This document shows, one piece after another, positions 46,763-55,918 of a DNA stretch of 64,000 nt (its first letter is position 1; the number at the start of each line of letters is the position of its first letter). The stretch is from Litorilinea aerophila. GTDB taxonomy: Bacteria > Chloroflexota > Anaerolineae > Caldilineales > Caldilineaceae. The notes under the pieces were generated by a model. It searched no databases. It had not been told where the DNA came from and was given only the letters and a program-made list of their open reading frames with translations. Location: contig NZ_VIGC02000001.1 of NCBI RefSeq assembly GCF_006569185.2, forward strand, positions 62,001 to 126,000. The letters run 5' to 3'. The position numbers and the translations under genes are program-made.

Positions 46763-47392
46763 TCAGCCGAAGCGCTCTTCCTTCCACGGATCCCCCTCCA
46801 TGTGGTATCCGTAGCGCTCCCAGAAACCAGGTCGGTCGCCCGCCATGAACTCGAAGCCCCGGATCCACTTGGCACTCTTCCAAAAATATTTCTTGGGCAC
46901 CAGCAGGCGCATGGGGTAGCCGTGTTCCGGCGTCAGGGGCTTGCCCTCGTAGAGGTAGGCCAACATGGTGTCGTCGTCGTCCAGCACGTCCAGCCCGATG
47001 TTGGTGGTGTAGCCATGTTCGCAGTGGACCAGGACGTGGGTGGCCTCCGGCCGGACGTCGATGTGGCGCAGGAACTCCCGCCAGGGGATGCCCGTCCAGG
47101 TGGTATCCAGCTTGCTCCAGCGGGTCACGCAGTGGATGTCTACCGTCTGGGTCTGGGTTGGCATGGCCATCAGGTCGGCCCAGGAGAAGGTTTTCTCTTC
47201 GCCCACCAGGCCGAAGACCCGCAGGTCCCACTGGTCCAGGCTGTCGTAGTGGGGTGTGGGACCGTAAGTCAGGACGGGGAAGCGGTCGGTCAAGAACTGG
47301 CCGGGCGGCACCCGCTCGCCCTGGCCGGTCTTGGGTACATTGGTGACCCGCTTCAGCCGTTCCACTTTTTTGAAGGGATTTTCCAGGCGCAT
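46763..47392 (-). CDS. Molybdopterin-dependent oxidoreductase, sulfite oxidase/YedY-like
   Basis: 209 aa. The Moco-binding Cys is C88 in '[12 protein letters not shown]', and '[14 protein letters not shown]', '[20 protein letters not shown]' complete the SUOX fold. Small and without haem domain or Tat signal, so a cytoplasmic, minimal member; the electron partner is unknown. Starts at the second of two adjacent ATGs, 47392, which has AGGAGG 5 nt upstream; 47395 would be too close. The longer frame to 47503 runs through a hairpin and is rejected. Confidence 0.86.
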   Translation of the reverse strand: MRLENPFKKVERLKRVTNVPKTGQGERVPPGQFLTDRFPVLTYGPTPHYDSLDQWDLRVFGLVGEEKTFSWADLMAMPTQTQTVDIHCVTRWSKLDTTWTGIPWREFLRHIDVRPEATHVLVHCEHGYTTNIGLDVLDDDDTMLAYLYEGKPLTPEHGYPMRLLVPKKYFWKSAKWIRGFEFMAGDRPGFWERYGYHMEGDPWKEERFG

Positions 47393-47456
47393 CATCGCCT
47401 CCTCGGGCAATGGACGATCCCTCGGGAACCGTCCCGTCGACGTAAACCAGATGGTG

Positions 47457-47493
47457 GTTCGTGGTGCGTGTATCGAATCCACGCACCACGAAC
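47457..47493 (-). terminator. Hairpin after the carbamoyltransferase gene
   Basis: A perfect 14-bp stem GTTCGTGGTGCGTG (47457-47470) with 47480-47493 and a 9-nt loop, 7 nt after the carbamoyltransferase stop. No T tract follows on the minus strand. Confidence 0.55.
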
Positions 47494-47499
47494 AACATC

Positions 47500-48477
<978 letters not shown>

Positions 48478-48668
48478 GGTAGTTCTCCTGCTCCCACTGC
48501 ATGATGGCAAGGATGCCCTGCACCAGGGCGAAAGAAGAGACGATAGCCATTCCCCCACCCTCCTGCGTCCGACGCTCCCCGGGAGAGAACCGAGGACACC
48601 AAGCCCCGTTCACGGCTCTCCCCAAGTTGGGGGAGGCTGGGTGAGGATAAGCAGGCAAACCCTGCTAG

Positions 48669-48751
48669 TACAGTCTGGCGTAAATACCACGGCAGAAATT
48701 CGGCGGTATTACCTCTGGTGGAAACCATCGGCGAATTTCTGCCGGGATTTA
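48669..48751 (-). repeat. Palindromic repeat element, copy 5 (83 nt)
   Basis: Nearly identical to copy 4: TACAGTCTGGCGTAAATACC at the left, CGAATTTCTGCCGGGATTTA at the right, central difference only in the loop. It is flanked on both sides by CTAG exactly. It lies directly downstream of a predicted minus-strand promoter, within the carbamoyltransferase leader, sense relative to that gene. Confidence 0.9.
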
Positions 48752-48760
48752 CTAGTTGGC

Positions 48761-48788
48761 ATTGTACCCCCAAAGCCCCAATCCACAA
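48761..48788 (-). promoter_or_regulatory. Predicted promoter of the carbamoyltransferase gene
   Basis: Minus-strand TTGTGG (complement of 48783-48788), a 16-nt spacer and TACAAT (complement of 48761-48766). Start near 48754, so the transcript would begin at the edge of repeat copy 5. Confidence 0.5.
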
Positions 48789-48823
48789 ACTCGCCGCCAG
48801 ATCTCGGATGAGTCCACAGATTG

Positions 48824-48853
48824 TTGTCCATTCTGCAGGCCTTGGGGTATGAT
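48824..48853 (+). promoter_or_regulatory. Predicted promoter of the MaoC gene
   Basis: TTGTCC (48824-48829), an 18-nt spacer and TATGAT (48848-48853). Leader about 80 nt to the ATG at 48939. Confidence 0.5.
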
Positions 48854-48938
48854 AGCCCGGGAGCCGGGGCAGCCTTGGCCCTGCTCCGTCCCGATCCAAT
48901 CCGGCCCAGATCCAACCATCTGGAAAGGCAAGCCATTC

Positions 48939-49412
48939 ATGAACGAACGAAAATTGACACGTTCCCGGGGGCTCTATTTCGAAGAATTCGCCGTGGGTGA
49001 CCAGGTGGAGAGCGTCGGCCGCACCATCACCGAGACCGACGTGGTGAACTTTGCGGCCCTCTCCGGCGACTGGAACCTGATCCACACCGACGCCGAATAC
49101 AGCCAGGGGCAGATGTTTGGGCAACGGGTGGCCCACGGGCTGCTGATCCTGAGTGTGGCCAGCGGCCTGGCCGTGCGCCTGGGCTTTCTGGAGGAGACGA
49201 CCCTGGCCTTCCGCAGCATCAGCGAATGGCGGATGCAGCGGCCCGTTTTCATCGGCGACACGATTCACGTGCGCCTGACCGTTGAGGAGACCAAGGCCAT
49301 GCCCCGCCTGGGGGGTGGGCTGGTCAATTTCAAGGTGGAAGTCCTCAACCAGCGGGATGAAGTCTGCCAGCGGGGGACCTGGGAAATGCTGGTCAAGGCG
49401 CGGCCGTCTTGA
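48939..49412 (+). CDS. MaoC-family (R)-specific hydratase
   Basis: 157 aa, a single hot-dog domain. 'TITETDVVNFAALSGDWNLIHTDAEYSQ' (split) carries the catalytic Asp and His of the hydratase 2 motif (D-x4-H), and 'FGQRVAHGLLILS' follows with 'RPVFIGDTIHV' later. Hydrates an enoyl-CoA or a similar thioester, acting in fatty-acid or beta-hydroxyacid metabolism; the substrate is unknown. Starts at 48939 with AAAGG about 11 nt upstream. The Cas4-like gene follows 104 nt later on the same strand. Confidence 0.9.
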   Translation: MNERKLTRSRGLYFEEFAVGDQVESVGRTITETDVVNFAALSGDWNLIHTDAEYSQGQMFGQRVAHGLLILSVASGLAVRLGFLEETTLAFRSISEWRMQRPVFIGDTIHVRLTVEETKAMPRLGGGLVNFKVEVLNQRDEVCQRGTWEMLVKARPS

Positions 49413-49516
49413 GGATGTCTCCCGGATTTTGAACAGGAAGGGGCAGTGCGGTTTCCAGACCGCACAGGTGCTGGACCGGGGCTGTCCCGTATGGGAACGG
49501 GACCTGCAGCTGTCTT

Positions 49517-50059
49517 ATGGCTTATCTCTTTGGATTCGCCCTTCTGCTCCTGATGTTGGGTGGGGCGCTACTCTGGCTGGGGCGCCGCACCCGGGAGCAG
49601 GCCGGCCTTCCCCCCGGGCAGGTCATCTACAGCGACACCGGCGCCTGGGAAGCGGTGACGGCGCCGCTGGTCAGCCGCCGCCATGGGCTGGTGGGCCGGC
49701 CCGATTACCTGGTCCAGCATCGGGTAGGGGGGCGGACCACGGTCATTCCGGTGGAGGTCAAAAGCCGCGCCTGCCCGGACACCCCCTACCCCAGCCACGT
49801 CCTTCAGCTGGCCGCCTACTGCCTCCTGGTGGAGGACGTCTACGGCCAGCGGCCACCCCACGGTCTGCTCCACTACGCCGACCGCACCTTCCAGATCCCC
49901 TTCACCGACGAACTGCGCCGGCAGGTCCTGGCCGCCAGCGACGCCATCCGCCGGGCCCGTTCCGCGCCGGATGTCCACCAGCAGCACGATGAACCGGCCC
50001 GCTGCCGGGGCTGTGGCTACCTCCACGCCTGCGACGAGGGGCGCCGCCTGCTCGGTTAA
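49517..50059 (+). CDS. Membrane-anchored Cas4/RecB-like nuclease
   Basis: 180 aa. One N-terminal membrane helix (about 3-22), then a RecB/Cas4-type PD-(D/E)xK fold: motif 'GRPDYLVQ' (Asp), 'VIPVEVKSR' (E-x-K), 'QLAAYCLLVE' (Q-x3-Y) and a C-terminal Cys cluster 'CRGCGYLHAC' (C-x2-C-x5-C). Cas4 proteins use a fourth, N-terminal Cys for their iron-sulfur cluster; none is present in that region here, so cluster binding is uncertain. No other cas gene or CRISPR array is in the window, so a CRISPR role is not supported. The stop overlaps the sulfatase stop by 4 nt. Confidence 0.72.
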   Translation: MAYLFGFALLLLMLGGALLWLGRRTREQAGLPPGQVIYSDTGAWEAVTAPLVSRRHGLVGRPDYLVQHRVGGRTTVIPVEVKSRACPDTPYPSHVLQLAAYCLLVEDVYGQRPPHGLLHYADRTFQIPFTDELRRQVLAASDAIRRARSAPDVHQQHDEPARCRGCGYLHACDEGRRLLG

Positions 50060-51669
50060 TCTCCCGCAGTCACCGTCACCCTCACAGATCGTTCCTCGCT
50101 CTCGGCGTAGCCGATGCGCACAGCCCTGGCGCGGACGGTGCTCTGGCCCGGCGGCAAGGCGATGGGACCGGTGTAGAGTCGCCAGCGGACATCTGCCCCA
50201 GCCTCCAGGGTGTAGGCGATGGACGCGCCCTGGGTGGCGCAGTGGATCTGCAAAAGGGACGGCCCGGTCAGGTTGACGGTGCCCTCCACCGGCTCCTGGC
50301 CTGGATTGGCCTCGTCGATGGGGATGAAGAGAGGAGGCGCCGTCTGGGGCTGGACACCGTCCGGATACCAGCGCCGCACCATCTCCGCCTCGTCCACCTC
50401 CCCCAGATCGCCCACCTCCTGACGCCAGCGTTCCAGCGCGGCCCGCAGCCGTTCCAGCTCCGGCCGGTAGGCGAGGTCATCTGCCAGGTTGTGAATCTCC
50501 CAGGGATCGGCCTGGGTGTCGTAGAGCTCTTCCACGGGGCGGCTGGACTGGAAGAGCAGCTGCTGCGGGTCGGTGAGTGCCCCTTCCCGGTGGAGCCGCC
50601 ACATCTCCTGGAGAATAGGGTGATGGTTGCGGTAGGGAATCCAGAGGAGGTAGGGCTTTTCCGGGCAGAAGTGGCGGATGTACTTGAAGCGCTTGTCCCG
50701 CACGGCCCGCACCATGTCGTAGGCCTCATCGTGGCGATCCCGGCTGGCGTAGATGTACTCGCGCGGGGGCGCCGCCTGATCTCCCAGGAAGGCCTGCCCC
50801 TGCATGTGGCCCGGAATGGCCACGCCGGCCACGGAAAGCGCAGTGGGCCCCAGGTCGATGGTGCTGACCAGCTGCTCGTTCACGCTGCCCGGCGCCAGCA
50901 CCCCCGGCCAGCGCACGATCAGGGGGACGTGGATGCCGGAATCGTAGGGCCAGCGCTTGCCCCGGGGCAGGGGTCCGTGATCGCTCCAGTGGAAGACCAC
51001 CGTGTTGTCGGCCAGGCCGTCCTCCTCCAGCTGTTGGAGCAGCTCCCCCAGGATCCGATCATTGTACTCGATGTGGGTGTACATGCGGGCCATGGCCTCC
51101 CGCACCTTGGGCGTGTCGGGGAAGTAGGGGGGGAGCTGGATGGCCGCGGGATCGACGGTGATTTCGGGACAGTTTTCCGGCCACATGCCGCTCTCGTGGC
51201 TGCGGGTCAGGTTGAAGACGGCGAAGAAGGGCTGATCTGGATCTGGCCGGTTGCGCCAGTGGGCCTCGGTGCTGAGCTCGTCCCAGGCGGTTCGGGGCGG
51301 GGTGAACTGGTAGTCGGTCTTGACGTTGTTGGTGCAGTAGTACCCCGCCGCACGCAGGTACTCGGTGAAGCACTTCACATAGTGGGGTGGCACCGCGTCG
51401 TAGGGGGTGGGCATGCCGGCCGTGTAGCGGTTGCTGTGGGTGGTGCGCATGTGGTGGGTGCCGATGGAGATGGCGTACATGCCGGTGATGATGGCCGAAC
51501 GGGCCGGGGCGCAGACGCCGGCGGTGGAGAAGGCGTTGGGCCAGCGGCATCCCTCTGCGGCCAGCCGATCCACGTGGGGCGTGCGGGCCACCGGGTCTCC
51601 GTAACAACCATAGAACGGGTTGGTATCTTCGAAGGAGATCCAGAGAATGTTGGATCTGGTGTTAGTCAC
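50056..51669 (-). CDS. Sulfatase (formylglycine-dependent), first of two
   Basis: 537 aa. The C53-A-P-A-R57 motif matches the CxPxR signature whose Cys becomes formylglycine, followed by 'SAIITGMYAISIGTHHMRT'. N-terminal 'ILWISFEDTNPFYGCYGD' supplies metal Asp residues (in the DxN-type position), and 'VVFHWSDHGPLPRGKRWPYDSGI' the later metal Asp/His. A C-terminal extension (about 440-537) ends in a chitobiase/FN3-like beta part ('IHCATQGASIAYTLEAG'). No signal peptide. The start is GTG at 51669 with AAGGAG upstream. It probably removes sulfate from a carbohydrate; a sulfatase-maturing enzyme is not nearby. Confidence 0.9.
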   Translation of the reverse strand: MTNTRSNILWISFEDTNPFYGCYGDPVARTPHVDRLAAEGCRWPNAFSTAGVCAPARSAIITGMYAISIGTHHMRTTHSNRYTAGMPTPYDAVPPHYVKCFTEYLRAAGYYCTNNVKTDYQFTPPRTAWDELSTEAHWRNRPDPDQPFFAVFNLTRSHESGMWPENCPEITVDPAAIQLPPYFPDTPKVREAMARMYTHIEYNDRILGELLQQLEEDGLADNTVVFHWSDHGPLPRGKRWPYDSGIHVPLIVRWPGVLAPGSVNEQLVSTIDLGPTALSVAGVAIPGHMQGQAFLGDQAAPPREYIYASRDRHDEAYDMVRAVRDKRFKYIRHFCPEKPYLLWIPYRNHHPILQEMWRLHREGALTDPQQLLFQSSRPVEELYDTQADPWEIHNLADDLAYRPELERLRAALERWRQEVGDLGEVDEAEMVRRWYPDGVQPQTAPPLFIPIDEANPGQEPVEGTVNLTGPSLLQIHCATQGASIAYTLEAGADVRWRLYTGPIALPPGQSTVRARAVRIGYAESEERSVRVTVTAGD

Positions 51670-51752
51670 GTCTGGCTCCTTTTCAGGAAATGGGTGACTT
51701 CACTAACGGACTCATGGGTAAGTTTATGTCCGAAGACCATCCTGGCCTGGCT

Positions 51753-51781
51753 TGAGCAGCATGGCGTCTGGAGATACAATA
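51753..51781 (+). promoter_or_regulatory. Promoter of the 75-aa gene
   Basis: TTGAGC (51753-51758), a 17-nt spacer and TACAAT (51776-51781). Leader about 38 nt, including a GGAGG ribosome-binding site before the ATG at 51825. Confidence 0.6.
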
Positions 51782-51824
51782 GGAAGAACTGGCGTATGCT
51801 GCAAAAGAGGCAGGAGGCAACGGC

Positions 51825-52052
51825 ATGAAAACCATTCACACAACGGCCACGGTTCAGGCAGATGGCACCATGGTCCTGAAAGCCCCGCTGGATGTACCGC
51901 CGGGCGAACATCGGGTCATCCTCATGATCGAGGAAACCACCCACAACGGCTCTCCATCGCTGGATAACTTCCCCATCGACGATCCAGGCCCATGGCCTGA
52001 GGATCTATCGTTGAGACGCGAGGATCTGTACCGCACTAAAGTGGGAGCCTGA
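51825..52052 (+). CDS. Small conserved-type protein, possible antitoxin
   Basis: 75 aa. The N-terminal part (1-38) is a beta-hairpin style sequence 'TVQADGTMVLKAPLDVPPGEHRVILMIEE', split by turns, like AbrB/DUF-type antitoxin N-ends. The C-terminal 'GPWPEDLSLRREDLYRTKV' resembles the tail of small proteins often paired with PIN-domain toxins in cyanobacteria and Chloroflexota. No PIN toxin follows, since the next gene is on the opposite strand. It has its own good promoter and a GGAGG ribosome-binding site. The name is by recognition only; the function is uncertain. Confidence 0.55.
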   Translation: MKTIHTTATVQADGTMVLKAPLDVPPGEHRVILMIEETTHNGSPSLDNFPIDDPGPWPEDLSLRREDLYRTKVGA

Positions 52053-52074
52053 GTCTTCGGCAAGAATCCTGGGA

Positions 52075-53628
52075 TCAGGCCGGCTCCTGGGTCATCTGGC
52101 CTTTGTCGGCTGCGGCGGCGTTGGCGCGGGCAGCCGCCTTGTCCCGGGCCATCTCCTCCACGGTCTTGGTGTGGAGCCGGGCCGCTCCCTGCCACCCCTC
52201 CCGCAACTTGACCCGGGTGCCGTTGCGTTCGGCCTGGGCCAGGCGTTCGGCCGCCCTGGGGATCTCATCTCGATATTGGGGCAGCCAGCGGGCCTGGGCC
52301 ACCAGCATCTCGTCCACCATCTGCCACACCTCTTCCGGGTTGCAGACCGCGCTCACCAGGGGATCGTGGAGCATGGCCTGCTTCAGCAGCATGACGTCGC
52401 CGTGGACCGCGGCCTCCACGGCCATCTCCTGCACCCGGACGCTGGCGGCACAGGTGGCAGCACAGGCCAGGGGCAGATCGCCCACCACGGGCATGTTGAT
52501 GCCGTTGCGATCCACGTAGCCGGGGATCTCCACCACGCAGCCGTCGGGCAGGTTGGTGATGTGGCCCCGATTGATGACGTTGAAATGGCCCCGATAGAGG
52601 CGTCCGGTCTCCAGCGCCTCGATGATGTACGAACCGTGCTCCTCGCTGCGCCGCTCCGGACCGATGGTGGGCGGCTCTTCCTTGAGCCAGTTGGGGAAGT
52701 CGGTCTCGAACCAGTTGCGCCCCTCGGTGCAGACCCGCAGGTAGCCGCCGGTCTCGCCGTGGATCCAGCGGGAAAGGTCGATCCACTGGGGAATTTCCTC
52801 CGGCCGTTTGCGGTACCAGGGCACGTACTCGCTCACATGGCCGTTGGACTCGGTGGTGTAGTAGCCGAACCGCCGCAGGATGTCGATGCGCACCTTCTCC
52901 GTCCGGCTGTACTCGGGATGAGCTTCGAACAGCTCCAGCATGCGCGGGATCATGTCCATGCCCCGCCACTGGACCTTGATGTACCAGGTCTGGTGGTTGA
53001 TCCCGGCGCAGACGATGTCCACATCCCGGCGATGGAGGGTTTCGTCCTCGGCCAAAAGGCCCTCCTTCTTCGCCCACAGCTCGATGCAGCGGGTGATCTG
53101 CCAGTGTCCGCCCTGGACGCCGTGACAAAGGCCGACGGTGTTGACGCCGCCATATTTGTTGCAAGCCCAGACGTTCATAGCCATGGGGTTGGAATAGTTC
53201 AGGAAGAGCGCGTCGGGCTGGGCCACCTCCCGGATGTCCTGGCAGATTTCCAGCATGGCGGGGATGGTGCGCTGGCCGTACATGATCCCCCCGGCACAGA
53301 GGGTATCCCCTACACATTGATCCACCCCGTACTTGAGAGGGATGTCGATGTCCAGCTGGAAGGCCTCCAGCCCACCCTGCCGGATCATGCAGATGATGTA
53401 GTCGGCCCCCTCGATGGCCTCTCGCCGGTTGGTGGTGGCCGTGATGGTGGCGGGCAGGCCGTTGGCGGCAATGTCCCGCTTCACCAACTGGGTGACCATG
53501 TCCAGGTTGCGCTGGGAGATGTCCATCAGTGCGAAGTGGGTGTCCGCGAACTCGGGAACGGCCAGGATGTCGTACATCAGCTTGCGGGTAAAGCCGATGG
53601 AGCCGGCACCGATCATGGCGATCTTCAT
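52075..53628 (-). CDS. Family 4 glycosyl hydrolase (alpha-glucosidase/galactosidase type)
   Basis: 517 aa. GH4 enzymes use NAD+ and a divalent metal with an oxidation-elimination mechanism. N-terminal Rossmann 'KIAMIGAGSIGFTRKLMYDIL', then 'LNYSNPMAMNVWACNKYGG', the metal-binding Cys and His in 'GLCHGVQGGHW', and 'INHQTWYIKVQW', as in AglA/MelA-like members. AAGGAG lies 9 nt upstream of the ATG. The cell location is cytoplasmic, so its substrate must be imported. It lies between two sulfatases; the sugar transporter of this locus survives only as a fragment. Confidence 0.93.
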   Translation of the reverse strand: MKIAMIGAGSIGFTRKLMYDILAVPEFADTHFALMDISQRNLDMVTQLVKRDIAANGLPATITATTNRREAIEGADYIICMIRQGGLEAFQLDIDIPLKYGVDQCVGDTLCAGGIMYGQRTIPAMLEICQDIREVAQPDALFLNYSNPMAMNVWACNKYGGVNTVGLCHGVQGGHWQITRCIELWAKKEGLLAEDETLHRRDVDIVCAGINHQTWYIKVQWRGMDMIPRMLELFEAHPEYSRTEKVRIDILRRFGYYTTESNGHVSEYVPWYRKRPEEIPQWIDLSRWIHGETGGYLRVCTEGRNWFETDFPNWLKEEPPTIGPERRSEEHGSYIIEALETGRLYRGHFNVINRGHITNLPDGCVVEIPGYVDRNGINMPVVGDLPLACAATCAASVRVQEMAVEAAVHGDVMLLKQAMLHDPLVSAVCNPEEVWQMVDEMLVAQARWLPQYRDEIPRAAERLAQAERNGTRVKLREGWQGAARLHTKTVEEMARDKAAARANAAAADKGQMTQEPA

Positions 53629-53713
53629 GGGTCAGAACTCCTTTGCATGGGCGTGGCGGCGCCCCCCCTGGAGGACGCCGGGATCTGGGTTGAATGTTGA
53701 CGGAACGCCCTCA

Positions 53714-54007
53714 GCATACCATATCTTCCGTCGGTACCTCCACATGACCATCCTGGATTACCTGACCCCATATCGGGTGGCCCATGCTCAGCGCCCGCCG
53801 ATCACCACCCACCTGTCGGTGCTGGAGATTGTGCTGGCCTGTGGCTTCGCTTCGTCGAGCCGCTTCTACGCAGCCTTCAAGAAGATCTGCGGGCGCTCCC
53901 CACGCGCCTATCGCCAGGAGCATGATGCACTCCCCGAAGGGCAGCTGGTGGCCCTGCTCAACAGCCTGGATGAGCGGAGACGGCCCGGGGAGCCAGGTAG
54001 ATCCTGA
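53714..54007 (+). pseudogene. AraC-family regulator remnant (C-terminal HTH only)
   Basis: About 97 codons. 'YHIFRRYLHMTILDYLTPYRVAHAQ' (split by turns) and 'TTHLSVLEIVLACGFASSSRFYAAFKKICGRSPRAYRQ' form the second half of the AraC/XylS double HTH. No sensing domain or first HTH lies in frame upstream, where the GH4 gene occupies the opposite strand. It is either a pseudogene or the 3' remnant of a regulator of this locus. The frame after the domain ('EGQLVALLNSLDERRR') continues to a stop at 54007. Confidence 0.75.
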
Positions 54008-54015
54008 AGGCACCA

Positions 54016-55497
54016 TCATCCTGGCGTCGCTAAAGCATCGGCTGGTCCCCAGGGGGCCAGGGCCACCGTGCCGTAGGGGTTAAAGATGATGTCCTCTTCC
54101 TGGGCGGCAAAACGCCACATGCGCCGCACCAGGTCATGTTTAATCTCCCGATAGGCAGGGTCATCGGCCCGGTTGACCAGCTCCAGGGGGTCCTGGCGCA
54201 GGTCGTAAAGTTCGTCGAAATCGAAGCCGTTGTACACGTATTTGTATTCCCGGGTGGTCACGGCGCGCTGGGTGTAGTAGAGTTCCACCCCGTTGAACTG
54301 GCTGAACACCGCATCGGGCCAATCCACCGGTGTCTCCCCGTGGAGAAACGGCAGCAGGCTGCGCCCGGTCATGGGCTGGGCTGGCTGGACGCCGGCCAGC
54401 TCCAGGAAAGTGGGCGCGAAGTCGGCCAGGGTGATGAACTCATCCACCACCCGGCCGGGGTGCCGGATGCCCTGGGGCCAGCGCATGATGCAGGGGACGT
54501 GGTAGGCCTCCCGGAAGGCGGGCACGCCTTTGAGATAGAGCCCATGGGCGCCCACGTAGTCGCCGTGGTCGGAGAGGAAGATGACCAGGGTATTGTCGGC
54601 CTGGCCGGTGGCGTCCAGGGCGTCCAGCACCTCGCCCAGGAGGGCATCTTCCAGAGTACAGTAGGCCCAGTAGTGGGCGATGGACTCCCGCACCTCCTCC
54701 TCGCTAAGCTGGTCCCAGAGCTGGCGACGATGGCGCTGGTAGATGCGGGGCTTGTCCTCCAGGGTATCCCGATAGCTGGCCGGCAGGTCAATCTGAGCCG
54801 GGTCGTACATGCGGACAAACTTCTCGGGCACCACATAGGGATCATGGGGGCCGATGGGGCCGACAAAGAGGCACCAGGGCTCGTCCTGGGCGGCGAAATC
54901 CTGGAGGGCCTGGCAGGCAGCCTGAATGACCCGGTAGTCGTGGAGCTCTTCGTAGCCCTTGGGCCCGCCATCGGGCACGGTTTCATAGACCAGGTAATCT
55001 CCCCAGCCCGGGCGATGCAGGTGGCCCCGGGGTCGGATGCCGCTGGCGCTGGTATCGGGCTCCCGGGTCCCCTGGCGCCACTGGTCGATGGTCCGGGAGT
55101 GGAAGGTGTTGCCGGCAGCCGTGACTTCCCGTTCTTCCCAGCCCCGGTCGGCCGGTTCCTCCTCGGCGGTAACGTGCCACTTGCCGCAGAGGGTGAGGCG
55201 ATAGCCAGCATCCCGCAGCTGCTCGGAGAAGGTGATCACCCCGGGGTTCAGACCGGTGTGGATAGCCGTGCGGGTGCGGACGTTGTTGAAGATACCGTGG
55301 CGGCTAGGGTAGAGGCCGGTCATGAAGGTGGCCCGGGAGGGGCAACAGTGGGCCGTGGGGCAGTAGGCCCGGGTAAAGCGAATCCCATCCTGGGCCAGCC
55401 GTTGCGCGTGGGGGGTGAGGCAGGGGTGATCCGGATGGACCACATCGGCCTGTTCCTGGTCGGTCATGAAGATGAGGATATTGGGACGTGATGGCAT
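54016..55497 (-). CDS. Sulfatase (formylglycine-dependent), second of two
   Basis: 493 aa. N-terminal 'NILIFMTDQEQADVVH' (metal Asp), the formylglycine motif C51-C-P-S-R55 followed by 'ATFMTGLYPSRHGI', 'CGKWHVTAEE' and the C-terminal metal site 'VIFLSDHGDYVGAHGL'. Canonical CxPSR, unlike the first sulfatase (CxPAR). No signal peptide, so cytoplasmic or without Sec export. Divergent substrate from the first by sequence. A truncated sugar permease fragment lies 39 nt upstream in the same direction, which suggests they once formed one operon. Confidence 0.93.
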   Translation of the reverse strand: MPSRPNILIFMTDQEQADVVHPDHPCLTPHAQRLAQDGIRFTRAYCPTAHCCPSRATFMTGLYPSRHGIFNNVRTRTAIHTGLNPGVITFSEQLRDAGYRLTLCGKWHVTAEEEPADRGWEEREVTAAGNTFHSRTIDQWRQGTREPDTSASGIRPRGHLHRPGWGDYLVYETVPDGGPKGYEELHDYRVIQAACQALQDFAAQDEPWCLFVGPIGPHDPYVVPEKFVRMYDPAQIDLPASYRDTLEDKPRIYQRHRRQLWDQLSEEEVRESIAHYWAYCTLEDALLGEVLDALDATGQADNTLVIFLSDHGDYVGAHGLYLKGVPAFREAYHVPCIMRWPQGIRHPGRVVDEFITLADFAPTFLELAGVQPAQPMTGRSLLPFLHGETPVDWPDAVFSQFNGVELYYTQRAVTTREYKYVYNGFDFDELYDLRQDPLELVNRADDPAYREIKHDLVRRMWRFAAQEEDIIFNPYGTVALAPWGPADALATPG

Positions 55498-55536
55498 GAT
55501 GGGCTTCCTCGAGAAAGCTGGTGGGTTGGAATGGTA

Positions 55537-55683
55537 CTACTTTTCGGTGACCACAATCCCCTCTAACAGGTAGCGTTGGCCGAAAAAGAAGAGCAGAATG
55601 GGCGGAATAGCCGCGCCGATGGAGACGGCCATGATCAGGTTCCAGGGGCTGGAGCCAAAGGAAGAGCGACCAAGGGTCATCTG
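55537..55683 (-). pseudogene. 3' fragment of a MalG-type carbohydrate ABC permease
   Basis: The minus strand from about 55683 to the TAG at 55537-55539 encodes 'SSPWNLIMAVSIGAAIPPI', then 'LLFFFGQRYLLEGIVVTEK', the typical C-terminal helix and tail of MalG-like sugar permeases. Homology stops upstream of about residue 'GRSSFG', where the sequence becomes unrelated. About 45 codons remain of about 270. No binding protein or MalF is present. Indicates loss of a transporter from the sulfatase/GH4 locus. Confidence 0.85.
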
Positions 55684-55830
55684 TCCCCCGCAGCCAGGGA
55701 CATCCGACCCTGCCATTTGACCCTGGCGACGGCTATCCTATAGCTAGATTTGGCTTGAAAATACCAGAAGCGGCGGTTGAGGATCGTCCTCCTTTGGGTT
55801 TCTCCTTTCTGTGTGTTGGCGCTGTGCGGT

Positions 55831-55859
55831 GCTGGCCCCGCCTGGCAAGCGGGGCCAGC
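55831..55859 (+). terminator. Intrinsic terminator-like hairpin
   Basis: A perfect 11-bp stem GCTGGCCCCGC (55831-55841) with 55849-55859, a 7-nt loop, then GCTTTTCT. It is oriented for the plus strand although no plus-strand gene ends nearby; the stretch 55684-55830 has no supported gene. It may mark the end of a small unannotated RNA or of a lost gene. Confidence 0.55.
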
Positions 55860-55918
55860 GCTTTTCTGCATCCCTTGCCGGGTGCGAAACACCTTCTCCC
55901 CAAACGGGATCCCCCTCC

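Larger units (their letters stand above)
48478..48938. other. Divergent region between the carbamoyltransferase and MaoC genes
   Basis: The 461-nt gap holds repeat copy 5 (48669-48751), a minus-strand promoter (48761-48788) and a plus-strand promoter (48824-48853). The stretch 48490-48660 shows no supported gene or clear signal beyond C-rich inverted repeats. Confidence 0.65.

Noticed and set aside
49517-50059. A CRISPR-Cas locus around the Cas4-like gene
   Set aside because: No repeat-spacer array and no other cas gene in the window; the repeats seen nearby belong to the palindromic element family.
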